From the NCBI GenBank assembly GCA_022457155.1, contig JAJGOT010000433.1, positions 319,501-383,500 of the forward strand: DNA of 64,000 bases, given 5' to 3'. The notes under the pieces were generated by a model. That model searched no databases. It saw only the letters and a program-made list of their open reading frames with translations, and had not been told where the DNA came from. Shown here one piece after another: positions 32,801-43,908 of this stretch (the stretch's first letter is position 1; each line of letters opens with the position of its first letter). The DNA comes from Cladopsammia gracilis. Its lineage: Eukaryota; Cnidaria; Anthozoa; Scleractinia; Dendrophylliidae. The position numbers and the translations under genes were made by a program.

Positions 32801-34098
32801 CGATGAATCATGATGTGAAAGGGAACCCACCTGTATCCATAATCATAATTAAAAGTTCTTGGTTTTAGAGGGAGGTAAACAGGATAGCCAAGGAAAAAAA
32901 AAACACAGGGCAAGGAAGAAAACCAACAACAAACTCAACCCTCATGGTATTATATGCAGCCCTGTAGTAGTACATGCATGTAAGATAACAGGAATAATTT
33001 TGTCTTTTCCCATATAATTGGGGCATTTTCACTCTTTTTTCAGCTTCACCCTGGAGATTTTATTTATATCGGCTGACCACACTGTGGAGGCATTTGTAAC
33101 TGTCTGAAGAGAAAATAACAAATACCCAAGCGGGGGAGGTCAGACCTGGAATTTACTGAGCCATAATAATATTGTACAAGAGTTGTCTCAGAGAGATCCA
33201 ACAGAACTGTGTAAAAGGAGGCATAGTAACCCAACCTTGTTTCTGGGCCCTCCTCACTTTCAAAATAACGAGTTGGGCTGAGAAACCCCTGTCAAGACTG
33301 CTTAAATGCTCCAAGAATTATGGACTATTTTGTCACATGACACATAACAAAATGTCATCTTCGGAGGTTATTCCCAGCAACTGGCAGTCAAAGTTGTATA
33401 AATTTGGCGCAATCATGAACCCCGTTTCAAGTGGAATGAAGACATTTTATTATGATTTAAGCAAAGAAATACTCCATGATTCTTGGATTATTTTGGCAGC
33501 CTTGCCAGAAATTTCTTCACCCCCCACCCCCAACATTTTGAAATTGGACAAGGTCCTGGGAATGAGTTTAGAGGCATACTTAGGGTCTTTCTGCATGTAC
33601 CGGTATCCATGAACCACTCATTGTCTTCTATTGTTTGTGAGGTATTGTATTATTTGTCTTCTTTTGCATTTGTATTATTGTCGTTCTTTGTTCCTTTTGT
33701 ATTACGTAATATGTGACCGGTACATGCAGAATCTACCCATACTTACAATCCACAGTCTCTGAGGATAGATCTACCCACTGCAGAGGATAAACTTCTCGCT
33801 AAAAAAAAGACAAGTAAGATTATGAGGTTAGGTAATTATGTTACATCATTTCTCAACTGTTACACAAAAACAAGACTAATCATGAAGAAAATAAGTTACT
33901 ATTGAGACTTAAATACAAATCCACTTACTTTGTGACACGCCATTTGCAGACAAGGCAGTTTTCTATGAAAACAATTTAGATTTACTGCGTTAGTTATCTG
34001 TATTCAGGACTTTCATCTCATTGATCAAACCAACTTACTGAAATTTGAAGCGAAGCTCGTGCAAGTGATCGAACACAGCGTGCAGATATAGCCGCCAT
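29848..34098 (-). CDS. Small five-exon gene, predicted mitochondrial protein (paralogue A)
   Basis: Exons on the minus strand: 34098-34039, 33962-33929, 33798-33747, 32561-32488 and 29975-29848. They join to 348 bases (115 residues plus TGA). All introns are GT-AG (donors GTAAGT four times) with phases 0, 1, 2, 1. The N-terminus MAAISARCVRSLARASLQIS is Arg/Ser/Ala-rich with no acidic residue, typical of a mitochondrial presequence. The middle contains GLLKTIARDNLSKNL. The acidic C-terminus reads CESDDDSLEAVCGDDDETFS. The fourth intron (29976-32487) is long and holds a minisatellite and a palindromic element. The gene shares exon count, phases, similar exon lengths and both ends with the gene at 34200 on the other strand. 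I do not recognise the family. Splice sites were read by eye; no transcript was checked. Confidence 0.7.
30060..30240 (-). repeat. Diverged CCAAT-rich MITE relics
   Basis: AGTAATCACTCCAGCCAATC and ATGAACCAATCAGATC match the interior of the GAGCAG MITE in inverted orientation, without its ends. Another relic with CTGATTGGTTCATT lies near 30630-30705. Both are inside the long intron of paralogue A. Confidence 0.5.
30247..30462 (+). repeat. CTAGGAAACA repeat, copy 1
   Basis: Starts CTAGGAAACATTG and ends with the inverse GGTTCCTAG. It shares GGACGCAAAT, TTTTTGCTTCCC and CAAATGTTTACCAGCTTAG with a second copy at 53238-53428. Probably a non-autonomous DNA element. Confidence 0.6.
30463..31069. 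other. Intron of paralogue A, nothing else recognised
   Basis: AT-rich intronic DNA; only the MITE relic near 30630-30705 stands out. Confidence 0.4.
31070..31370 (-). mobile_element. Palindromic DNA element, copy 2, no insert
   Basis: Same unit as 5741-6450, inverted: TACTTATTGACTGAG to ATATTTGGCTC, a short loop, then the inverse arm to TTAGTCAATAAGTA (31070-31190). This continues as TCATATGACCAATTTGG to the ACGGCCCT-rich part, ending ACGGGTCATG. It has no LINE insert, so it shows the empty state of copy 1. Confidence 0.75.
31843..32405 (+). repeat. 17-bp minisatellite (ATTATAGAGGTGTCCGT)
   Basis: About 33 units with variation at two positions (GTCTGT, GTCCAC, GTCCAT). It lies in the fourth intron of paralogue A. 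Just right of it the sequence becomes AAAAAGAGGTTTGACTG then TA (32442-32443), a pogo/Tc1-like terminus that shares the AGAGGT motif with the unit. Confidence 0.9.
32870..32955 (-). mobile_element. SINE fragment
   Basis: ACCAACAACAAACTCAACCC matches the complement of the SINE at 40110-40275 (GGGTTGAGTTTGTT). Only the middle part remains. Confidence 0.4.
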
Positions 34099-34199
34099 CT
34101 TGAATATTTCCCGTGAAGCTCTTGCCAAGTGGCTAACCTCGTCCTTGAAACGAGGCTATCGAGAACATGTGAGTTTGTATGTACAGCGGTAATTTCAAA
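34099..34199. promoter_or_regulatory. Bidirectional promoter between paralogues A and B
   Basis: Only 101 bases separate the two start codons, so one promoter region must serve both genes and the 5' UTRs are short or overlap. Both starts sit in nearly the same context (CAAGATGGCGGC on the minus strand, CAAAATGGCGGC on the plus strand), resembling the YY1-type AAGATGGCGGC initiator. A short inverted pair CCTCG/CGAGG lies in the middle. No TATA box. Confidence 0.55.
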
Positions 34200-36740
34200 A
34201 TGGCGGCTGCTGCACGTTGTCTGCGTTCTCTCTCTCGTTCTTCAACTGGTTTGAAGGTGGGTAAACTTGATGCCTTATTTGATCTGTCAGTTTGAAAATT
34301 AAAGCTAATCTCTATATTTCTGTTGCAGTTATCCACTTGCATACTGAGGAATACCTCGCAAAGTAAGCTTGTACTGATACTAATCATGTTGTGTATAAAC
34401 TTACTGAACACAGCAATACACAATTTATTAGACCTTTCTCAATTCTGAGCTCAAAATGTTACTTCTCATTACATATTTTTATACATCGATTTTAATATTT
34501 GTTTTGAGAATTTACTGGTACATCAAAGCAATGTCCACTAGCTGATGATCTTCTTTCTTGTTTCTTTACTGCCATATCAATAATGATAGTGTTCTGTAAA
34601 TAAATGTTGAATATTTAAAGTAACTTGTAGGTGTTGATCCTTTTTCACACACAATTCATGCCATCCATGGTGCAAAATGTGCTATCCCAACCTTACCCGG
34701 CCAATAATCTTCATGTAGTGTGACGACTGTACCAGAAAATAATGTCGCTTACAAACCAATTACTACTTTACAACAATAACTAACACACTGTTAAAGACAA
34801 TGACGAACCTAGCCATGAAGTGCTGCGACTGCCAGGCCACTAACATACGCCTGACTGAACACAAACAGGTAACCTAATCCAAACACTTGTATCTGCACTT
34901 AGTTTGCAACTGTGACTTTTTATTTACATTAATTTTATAGTACCTTTATTTTTACTTTACAGGATCCACCTTGAGTACTTCATCACCATTGATGAAGTCA
35001 CTTCTTAGTAGTGAGAGTGGATTGTAAGTAACAATACAGATGTTTTCTAGGTTCCCCCGTGAAGATACGGTATGCCTGAGAAATGCCCACAACATTTTCA
35101 TACATGTCAGTTGCCTAACAAAACTTTCATTAAATTATTATAATTTTTTGACCATCATTATCATCATCACATCCTCAGAAACCCAGCCACAGATATTAGG
35201 GTGGGAGAAAGATAAAAGTGGAAGCAAAAGTTTACTAAACAAGCTTGAGAGCCACTGGGCAGCTTTTATTACCAGACAAGCTCCAATTAAATCCCCTTCT
35301 CTGATTGGATAGAAATTTGTAGTATTGTATTTTCTTATTGATCATCCTATATTACACCATATTATGCTACTTTTATGATTTCTTAGAACCAGACTATAAC
35401 TAGTTATAATCAGCTTGTCCCCAGCCCTTATCAACAGCCTAAGTGATAAATTTTGTTTAGGGGTCTGAACATATAAATTTGCCTGAATGAAACTTGTGAT
35501 GCCATGTTTATTAGTAATAGCTTTTAGCTGAGCTTGGGCATTTAAAATGTTGTGAATATCTTCAATAAATCGAGATCAACATTTCTAAGCTTTTAGAGAA
35601 GAAACCACTTAATTTCAGCTGCGATGATTCTAGCACTTGCTGACATTTTACTTTTCTATCACTGTGAACGATCTGCGAATGAGCTTCCACTGTACATAGT
35701 CTAAGATATGAGCCACACATACTGTCCGAATAAGCAAGATCGTCACCAAGTGTTAGACCACAATGCAAATTTGTTGTTCCGTCCTGCTTATGTGGTTAGC
35801 ATCTAATGGGGCTATCACATGAATGACATGATCAATGTAGTGTTGAGCTTGGTTAGAAAGTTAATAGACTTCTTTAGCTTGTATGTTTTGTTTTCCCAAT
35901 GTAGGTCATGTGATGTTCACAAGGGAATTTGTCCTTTGTCTTTTCATAAATTATGCACACATATGCACGCGAAGAAAACAAAATTTAAAAGAAACAGCTC
36001 TCTAGGGTAACATCACATGATCTACTTGGAAAAACAAAACATACAAGCTAAAGAGGTCTATTGAGTTACAGGATAAAAACAAATAAATTAAGACTCGAAA
36101 TCACAAAATAATTCAGTAATTTTACTGTGTCTGTCATACCCAAATGGTCGGCCACTTTTGCCTGAATAATACTATACCATCTGGGCTCCAGATATGTGTT
36201 TGGGGCATGACAAGACCTTTCCAGCTAAAACAAGTACAGTTACCAAAAAATGTACTGTATACTTTACACTCTTAACCCTTTCATTCCTGAGTTTTTCTAC
36301 CCTTTTTTCCAAACTCGTAAGTAAAAGCTTAAAAAATGTATGATACGCATTTAAAAGGTCTTGATGAATGCAGTGCTTATTTCATATCAAAATTAGGGCA
36401 GAATATCATGGCTTTGACATAAACAGGCTGAAAATGTCAAAGTTAAGAAGTTCAGAAATGCCTCAATTTTCAGCCATACTAGGAATACCCCCAAACTACA
36501 TGTATAGCTTATTTTGCAGCTCTCAGTTAATAGAGTAACATGAGCTTAGTATGTCTCACACTGCAAATGTGTAAACCAAAAAAATGTCAAAAGTTCCAAG
36601 GGTGGTCAACTATATCATAGATAATAGGGGTACAATTTTATTCTGGAAATGAACTGATCTTTCCAAGACAATTTTGTGGCAAAATTTCATTGAAATAGAC
36701 CAAATATTAACAATTTTATGAACTTTTTACGTCAGTCAAC

Positions 36741-36795
<55 letters not shown>

Positions 36796-37699
36796 GTTGA
36801 CACTTATTTACAGTGAAGCTGTGCATCTAAAGTATATTCATACAAATTAATAATACACAGGAGTGCAAGGGTTAAATTACAAACAAGCTGAGCTGAGCTT
36901 TCAAAGTATGTTTAAATTTTAATGCTTTGCTCGCTTAATTTTTGTTTTAGATTAAAAGGATCAAAAAATGTTGGAATCTCCTCCAGAATAAATTTCAGCA
37001 AAAGATTTGCACCAGCCTCCTTTGTCTGTAAGTTCATAATATTTAATTTCTAAAGATTTTGTTTAACCAATTATTTTTCAAACTATGATCATTGTACTTC
37101 AGTTGTTATTTTCTCTTTTCTAAATGGCTTGTTTGAGCAGACAGTTTTTCATCATATTTTTTTTTTTTGGGGGGGGGGGGGAGAGGCGGGGCATGGGGTA
37201 TTAAGAACACTCTCTTTGGCAGTTGTGTGCCTTACCATAGTCACATAAGAAAAGTTGTTCAAGTTTTAGGCAGCTTTTTGACAATGTCTTTTTAGGAACT
37301 TTTGGATGTTGCTCGTCTCAACTGACCAATGAAAATGCAAGAGCCATAAAAAATGAAGTGCTTACAATTGTTGGAAAGCCATCATGGAACAGAATATTGT
37401 AAAGCACAGTGTAGCCTCTCTACAATGACCACCCTGGCCTTTGTGGAGTTGTAGTTTTCAATGAGAGGATTTGAGTGAACAAATACGAATTTGAAAAAAA
37501 ACTGGCTATTGCTGAGAGATGGCTGTTAGTGGAGGTTTGACCATGGTTATTTATGTCAACAGGTAGCATAGCCCAGGCTTGTCCTCTTTCAATTGACGCA
37601 GGTGGTGAAGCTAGTGATGCTTTAGATGGTAACCTTGGAGATGATGATGGTGATACTTGGTCTCAGAGTGATGATGAACCTTATCTAGGCAACACTTAA
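34200..37699 (+). CDS. Small five-exon gene, predicted mitochondrial protein (paralogue B)
   Basis: Exons 34200-34256, 34329-34362, 34963-35023, 36951-37027 and 37563-37699 join to 366 bases (121 residues plus TAA). All introns are GT-AG with phases 0, 1, 2, 1. The presequence-like N-terminus is MAAAARCLRSLSRSSTGLK (Arg, Ser, Ala, no acidic residue). The middle contains GLLKGSKNVGISSRINFSKR. The acidic C-terminus includes GNLGDDDGDTWSQSDDEPYL. Compared with paralogue A, exon lengths are 57/60, 34/34, 61/52, 77/74 and 137/128, the GLLK motif falls at the same junction, and both end in a GDDD plus T plus aromatic plus S motif. Role unknown; a matrix or inner-membrane location is only a prediction. 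Confidence 0.7.
35862..36062. mobile_element. Foldback MITE in intron 3 of paralogue B
   Basis: TAGACTTCTTTAGCTTGTAT, then GTTTTGTTTTCCCAATGTAG, faces the inverse at 36009-36062 (CATCACATGATCTACTTGG, CAAGCTAAAGAGGTCTA). Arms of about 57 bases; interior non-coding. Confidence 0.75.
36739..36795 (+). repeat. (AAT)n microsatellite
   Basis: About 19 AAT units in intron 3 of paralogue B. Confidence 0.95.
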
Positions 37700-37942
37700 C
37701 ACAAATTCCTTGGAGACAACAGCCTTTGGATTACTTTTTAAATTTCAATCAACGAGCCAAAAGAACATTGTTAAATAACAAGATTTTATCATGTAAACTC
37801 AAGGGTCCTGTCAATAGATCTTCATCAAACCTTTAATGTTGTTAATGATTTTGTTATTGCAAACAAATTAAAGTGTTTGACATAATTGTGTTTGCTTGAG
37901 TGTTTTGTGCTTCGTATTGTCATTTTTACTTGTATTTGCCTG

Positions 37943-37948
37943 AATAAA
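37943..37948 (+). terminator. Poly(A) signal of paralogue B
   Basis: AATAAA about 245 bases after the stop codon, the first canonical hexamer downstream. Confidence 0.5.
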
Positions 37949-38560
37949 AAATTTTACACAAAAGTGCATTGGTTTTTCATGTTTATCACTGATGTTTGTG
38001 TTTTATTTTTAATCAAGTTACAATGGCCTAAGAACAAGAGTTTAACCTGATCTGATCATTTGTGTACATCAGTTATTTCATCTCAATCATTAAGATGAAG
38101 TAGGCTATTCCAGTTATCCTAACTTCAGGAAACATAAGACCGCAGGCACAAATAAAAGCGTGAGTATCAGGAATTTGCACTAACCCCGCAAGCTTTGGAG
38201 GGAAAACCAACAGCTGTTCTGCATACGCAGTCAATATATAAAGTATATTTTAGTAAAGGCTTAGATCCGTGTTGTTTTGTATGAAACTTATGAAGAGTCT
38301 ACAACTTTTTTCATAGTTGAACTTGAGCATGTCTGATTTAGTACAGATGCACAAAGGGTAAAACTCAACATGAAAACAGTACTTACAGGAAGTAACTAAC
38401 TTTATGCCCACTTTCATAGGCGTAAAACAGGAGGGAAGGAGGAGGAAAGGAAGAAATATTTATTCGCTTTTTCGCCCCCTCCCCCCTCCCCTCTCCAAAG
38501 GCTTTTCCCGCTTGCCGTGAGAAAAACTACCAGGGGCCTGGACGCTAGTATGTTTTCAAG
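37949..38560. other. Intergenic; ZCCHC8 promoter side
   Basis: No gene seen. A C-rich run (CCCCCTCCCCCCTCCCC, about 38475-38493) and a start context CAAGATGGCGGCC just before 38561 suggest a TATA-less promoter. Confidence 0.4.
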
Positions 38561-41500
38561 ATGGCGGCCGAAGACGTGTGCTTCGATGAAGATCTTCTTT
38601 TTACAGAATTCGAGGTAGAGAAAGCGAAAAAAACCACTGTGGAGGTAAAGGAGGATTGCAATGATAAAAGGTCTTCGAAATCTTTAAAAGAAGAAAACTT
38701 ACGTCTGAAAATAGCACTTAAAACTTTGATCAGTCTGGTGAAGGTCGCTCGTGCTCCAACTGCAGAAAGTGAAAGACAGGCGCCGGAAGTGTGTTCGCCT
38801 TTATTGCAGGCGATATTTTTCGATAACAGGACCTCTATTAGAAACAGAGAAAAAGTCGAGGAATTCGTTCAATTGCTACAGCGCAATGCCGAGGATGGTG
38901 ACGAGAGAGAGTCGTTTGGAAGCGAAAATTTCCCACCGTCTATCTTTGAGCTTAATTATGAGCTGGATAAAATGTGCAAGCAAAGTGATGGTTGCAATGC
39001 ATCAATGGCCGTTATTAGCTCTTTGCAGTACTATGATCAATACTGCATAGACTGCTGCGGGTTTCCCCTAATAGATTATAATCCCAGGATAAGTGATGGA
39101 TGGATTATTCCCAAATACGAACAGGTTTATTTCAGTGTTTTGCCTTGTGATCAAGAGACGCCAAGAGTGAAGATAAGGCAGAGCAGAGCTTGTTTTAATT
39201 GTGGTAACTTTGGCCATAATGTTCAAGAGTGCCCTGAACCTCAGGATTATGTACGGATTAATGCGAATAGGAAAGAATTCCTTAATAAATTTTCCTCACC
39301 AGTGAATTTAAAAGCTAGATACCATGTTGATGAATCATCGGGAAAGCGCTTTGAAGGGTTTAAACCAGGCACAATAAGTGAGAACCTCAGGGAAGCACTT
39401 GGACTGGCTAAAGAAGACCTGCCTTTGTACATTTACAGAATGCGATACCATGGGTATCCCCCGGGATATTTACCAAGGGCAGCAAAACCAAGCTTGCTTC
39501 TTTATGATGGGGATGGTAACATAGATGATTATGTGGTTGAAGAGGATGAGGATGGCAATGATATTCGCAGCTCTCTTATTGAGTATCCAGGATTCACTAG
39601 TCCTCTTCCAGAAGGTGAGGTATTAATCTTTTAAGCCATATTGCCAACATACAAATTCTCCTTACCAGTCCTCATACATTTATTATAACATGTTGAGAGA
39701 ACTTCCTAAAATATCAAGGCAATTCAGTTACACTTAACAGTCATGTGTCAACAAGATTTAGCATTGCTGCTTATTGGAGACACCTAAAAGAAGTTACAAT
39801 ATATCAAAACTATGTACAAGATAAATTAAGATAATAGCTGTTTACAAGATAGTTAAAATTTCCCTAAAAATAATATAATTAATAATATTTAAGTCGAACA
39901 CAGATGACATTTGCACCCACTGCCCGCTCAAATTGCTATTTCCAATGTAATTTTTAAGCCTTTAAACTATTTGATTTAACCTTGTTTGGTATCCTGGCCC
40001 ATAATTCTGGACCCAAATACGTCACTGAATGTTTTCCGTAAGTTACTGTATTAAATCTTGGTAATTTAAATTCTCGAATTCCAAGTCAAATTGGAATTTA
40101 GAAATGTTAATTTTGAGGAGGGAGGAAAACCAGAGGACCTGGAGAAAAAAACCTCAGTGGAAGAAAGATAACTAATAACAAACTCAACCCACATACGATG
40201 CTGAATTCGGGAATTGAATCAGGTCACATTGGTGGGAGGCGAGTGTTCACACCAGTACGCCATCCTTTCTCCCTTAATGATTGATCATGTCCTTAATTCT
40301 CATGACCACTTTGCTTGTCTGTGCACTTAAATGAGGGTTAAAATAAATCCCAGATAACTTGCAGTACACCATCATCTACGTGGTCTAACCTGTTTAACAT
40401 TTATGGATAGGGTGGGTGTTTCTTTTTTGGTGCACAATTATTATTTCAAATTTTTGCACTTTAAATATACACTACACAGATTGCATACAATTTTTCTCTA
40501 GGTGTAAGAGATAACTCTGCTCAGATGGGAATGCCTCCAATGCAAGCACATCAGCATGTGGAAAACTTAGCAGATCTCTTCAGATACACCAGAGGACTAG
40601 CAAACAGAAGTTCATCAAATCAAAATAACAAGAAAAGAAAACGACCAGAGCTGGAACGAGAGGAGCAGGATATGGAAGTCGAGGAAGATGGTATAAATAA
40701 GGATTTATTTACACCTGTGGTTGCAACCTTTTAGTTGTAACAGTCAGTTGAGAGGTACTCAACCTCGTCCCAAGCACCTTATCCGCATTCAAAATACCGG
40801 GTGATGTAAAACATGATGAAATGAAGGGCTCTGGGCAAGAATGTCCTAAGTACCTTGTTGGAAAATTTTGGATTTTTGGCCTCAAAAGGGACTCACTTGC
40901 CAAAATTATGACTGCCAGGATCATGTAAATATGACTAAAAGAATTTCAACCAGGTCAACAAATCTTCTATCTTTGAACAGGATAAAATTTTATTTTGAAA
41001 AGATACATGGTGTCCTAAGGCTCAAAACATTTTTTCAAAGATGTGGATTTTCTTCCCCATTTTGGATCTGTTTTAAGTACCTAAACAATAATAAATCAGC
41101 AATTTGACAAAACTGTGCTTTTAAAGGCCTAAAAAATACAATTTTAGTGAAAGTTGCCAAAATCATACTTAGGATATTCTTGCCCGGAGCCCTTCAAATG
41201 TGTTCATTTTGTTTGATTAACAGATTTAGATAACTAGAAAACAAACACATATCATTGGAAATATCGTTGGAAATACCGGTAACTGCCAAAAAAAGCCATG
41301 TGTGTAATGCCACATGACAAAATACTCCACAGTTCCTGGAGTGTTTCAGCGGCCATGTCCAGCAGTTTCTATGTCTGCCTTGCCATTTTGTGGGCGGCAT
41401 GGTGGTTTAGTGGTTAGCGCGTCGGACTTTTAACCTGAAGGTCGGCGGTTCGAGCCTGGTCTCTGCCGTTGTGTTGTTTCCTTAGACAAGAAACTTTACT

Positions 41501-42923
41501 CCACACTGTCTCTCTCCACCCAGGTGTATAAATGGGTACCGGCGACAAAATGCTGGGGGTAACCCTGCGATGGACTAGCATCCCATCCAAGGGGTGTAGC
41601 AATATTCCTAGTTGCTTCATGCTACAGAAACCGGGTTAAGCTCCGGCCATGTGGGCCATTTGTGGCCTGTGTGCGACTTTACCTTACCTTACCTTGCCAT
41701 TTTGAAGGCAGTGAAGGACCATGGGATGAGGTTGGGAGGTACTGGGAGCTAACCATGATAGCTGCTCTTTAGAATCGCTGTCATTTGATAATTTATTGCC
41801 TTGCACAAACTGCTACCATTTACATCCTCATACCTTTGTAAGAAAGCAGTTTCCAGCATCATGGTGATTAAAACCAATTATAATCTTTATTGAGGAAAAC
41901 TCTTTCACATCAGTGATTTTCAAAAAGGACCTCGATTAAGACTAAGAATAAAAACTAAAATACTCACACTAAAAAACAAAACAAAAAGCACATCAAAAAC
42001 TATGTAAAAACTCTTAGATTAAGAAGTTAAAACCATTCCGCTTAAATACATTTACATTAGGAGATTGTCTTATTACCTGACTAAGAGAATTAAAGTCATT
42101 TACAGCATGATAAGCAGTTCTTTCTTTCTCAGAACAGACTTGACTTGGAGCCTGACCTTGTCTGTTCTATATGTGAAACATTATTCATTTTGTAGTACTG
42201 TATTGAGTATTTGTAATGAACATTGCACATATTTTTATTATTGCGTGAGAGAAAACTTGGCTGCTTTCTATTGAGTTTGCAAAATGTGTGATTTAAACGT
42301 GGTTAAACCTACATTGAGATTCTATTGTTGATTGTCTTGCAGGTGGAAAAAATTCATTATTAGAGCTTGGATCAGCTAAGAGAACAAAGTATGGTCTGGA
42401 TGAAGACAGCAGTCAGGAGGACAACACTGGCTACTCTCCCTCCCACCCTGGGGTCCAGTATGGATCACAAGAACAGGAACTTCTCAAGCGTTACAGAAGA
42501 CACAGTGCAAGCAAGGCCACACCTCATCCCCTCACAGAAAGCACTTCAACCAACCATTCAAAGAATAAAGAAAAGAGAAGGAAAAGCTTAGAGGAAGGTG
42601 AAGTGATTTCTGATGAGGATGGAGAAGTTGATGAAGAAGAGGAAGAAGACGATTTCCCTGAGACCACTCTTGGCTGGTGGCTCAAGGAGCCATTAGATGC
42701 TGTTTCCACAACACAACCCAAGCTTTCTCCACCTCCTAAACCCTCAGTGCAGCTGCCGCTGGAAGCACTGTCGCGATTCTACACCAACAGCACCGTACTA
42801 CAGAAGATGAGTTTTGAGGATAGAGTCATGTGGTTGGATCCCATATATGGTAATCTTCAGCCGGTGTCTGGCCGATATGACAAGCTGCGGCAGCTACTAG
42901 GAAAAAAGAATTTGGGCAAATAG
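38561..42923 (+). CDS. ZCCHC8: ZCCHC8, zinc-knuckle subunit of the NEXT complex
   Basis: In animals ZCCHC8 scaffolds the nuclear exosome targeting complex, joining the helicase MTR4 to RBM7 for decay of short nuclear RNAs (family knowledge). Exons 38561-39614, 40502-40690 and 42343-42923 join to 1824 bases (607 residues) with phase-1 junctions. Residues about 40-65 are helical. The CCHC knuckle is CFNCGNFGHNVQEC (C211, C214, H219, C224), and the PSP (proline-rich) domain follows (about 265-330, with YRMRYHGYPPGYLP). Exon 2 ends in a basic NLS-like KKRKRPELER. Exon 3 carries an acidic stretch (DEDGEVDEEEEEDDF) and a conserved C-terminus (PLEALSRFYTNSTVLQKMSF), the region that in the human protein contacts MTR4. 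The human protein is 707 residues long. All domains are present. Confidence 0.95.
40110..40275 (-). mobile_element. tRNA-headed SINE with Deu-like tail, in ZCCHC8 intron 1
   Basis: On the minus strand: an A-box-like stretch GGCGTACTGGTGTGAACACT, a B-box-like GATTCAATTCCC, then GTATGTGGGTTGAGTTTGTT and a tail with GTTTTTTTCTCCAGG and GGTTTTCC. This order is that of a SINE very common in cnidarians. Box substitutions suggest it is inactive. Confidence 0.75.
41391..41691 (+). mobile_element. tRNA-Lys-derived SINE with 13-bp TSD, in ZCCHC8 intron 2
   Basis: The head has an A box (TGGTTTAGTGGTTAGCGCG), an anticodon arm with GGACTTTTAACC as in tRNA-Lys(UUU), and a B box (GGTTCGAGCC). The body includes GTGTATAAATGGGTACCGGC and ACCCTGCGATGGAC; the tail is ACCTTACCTTACC. 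CCTTGCCATTTTG flanks it on both sides (41378-41390, 41692-41704), a perfect 13-bp duplication showing insertion by target-primed reverse transcription. Confidence 0.92.
41880..42060 (-). repeat. Probable LINE 3' tail, minus strand, in ZCCHC8 intron 2
   Basis: AATTATAATCTTTATTGAGG followed by A-rich DNA is the usual look of a complemented LINE 3' UTR. No coding part remains. Confidence 0.3.
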
Positions 42924-42932
42924 CTCTTTTTA

Positions 42933-42946
42933 GTTACCATGGTAAC
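42933..42946. promoter_or_regulatory. Perfect X-box-like palindrome after the ZCCHC8 stop
   Basis: GTTACCATGGTAAC, a perfect 14-bp palindrome fitting the RFX X-box pattern, ten bases after the stop codon, followed by a CCAAT. Role unknown. Confidence 0.25.
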
Positions 42947-43898
42947 CAATCCAGACTTGCTCTTATGATTATGCCATACTGCCAACAAACAATTTCTCCA
43001 TAAAAGGTTAGATAGTGTTTACCAGGCAACGTTTTCTGCAACGAAATTGCCTCCCAGTGACCCAAATTGTGTGTTGCATTAATGCAAGACAAGACACTTG
43101 TCTTATTCTCAATGGGCTTAGGAAAAAGGCATGATTAATTGGTTGATTACACAAGTCACGCAAATTTGAGAAGCATGTTACACTAGGGAAGGCTTGAAAA
43201 GTTCATTGCATCTCTGTAACAACAATGCAATATGACAACATTGTTGTGAAGTTTTACTTCTCGCAGTGATTTTCATGGATAAAATTGCAAGAAATGTCCT
43301 TTGCAGGGTATGTTATGGGCAAGTTTTTGTGCAACTTGTGTCACAACATAACTGAAAGTACATGTAAGTTGCACAAAATGATTCTCATGCATAGTGCACT
43401 GTTTTACCAGTCTCAGAAGACTTTTTATATTTTTTTAGTTTGGAGGACTTCAATTTTTACCATTATCAGCACAGTCAAGTATTTTTAATGCAAAGTATGC
43501 TTTACCCTTCCTTTGGGTAAACATCAATTGAAATTATCTGCTGCAAGTTACACAAACCATAAAGAAAATGAGACAACCTACATTTTACTTGACCCTTTAA
43601 TCCCGGATATCAAAATACAAATTCTCCTTTCTTGTCCCCTTACGTTTCCTATAGAATTAGTGGAGAGAAGTTGGTAAAATATCAGGAGAATTCATCTTGG
43701 GTGATCCTTAATTCTCATAACCTCTGATTGATTAAGCATTAATATTGCAAGGAGAAATTGGATGCTGATCACTTTTGGGGCTTAAAGGGTTATCTTAAGT
43801 AAATTCACAAAGATAAAAACAACATTGTTATTATGGCAGATATTCTGTGGGTTGCCATATGAAACATTGACAGCAGTTTTTCAGACAATAGTTTGTCA
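42947..43898. other. ZCCHC8 3' flank, no other gene
   Basis: Contains AGTTGCAC/GCAACTTGTGT motifs (43200-43560) like those at 27000-27340. No coding frame is supported. Confidence 0.4.
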
Positions 43899-43908
43899 CT
43901 GCCAATAG

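Noticed and set aside
33172..33612. 146-codon plus-strand frame within intron 3 of paralogue A
   Set aside because: No domain, starts at a non-ATG codon, and lies in an intron of a better-supported gene on the other strand.
41401..41460. Functional tRNA-Lys gene
   Set aside because: The tRNA-like head continues into a SINE body and tail with a TSD; the acceptor stem is not closed.
41414..41620. Minus-strand frame in the SINE
   Set aside because: It is antisense to a tRNA-derived SINE with clear pol III boxes and TSD.
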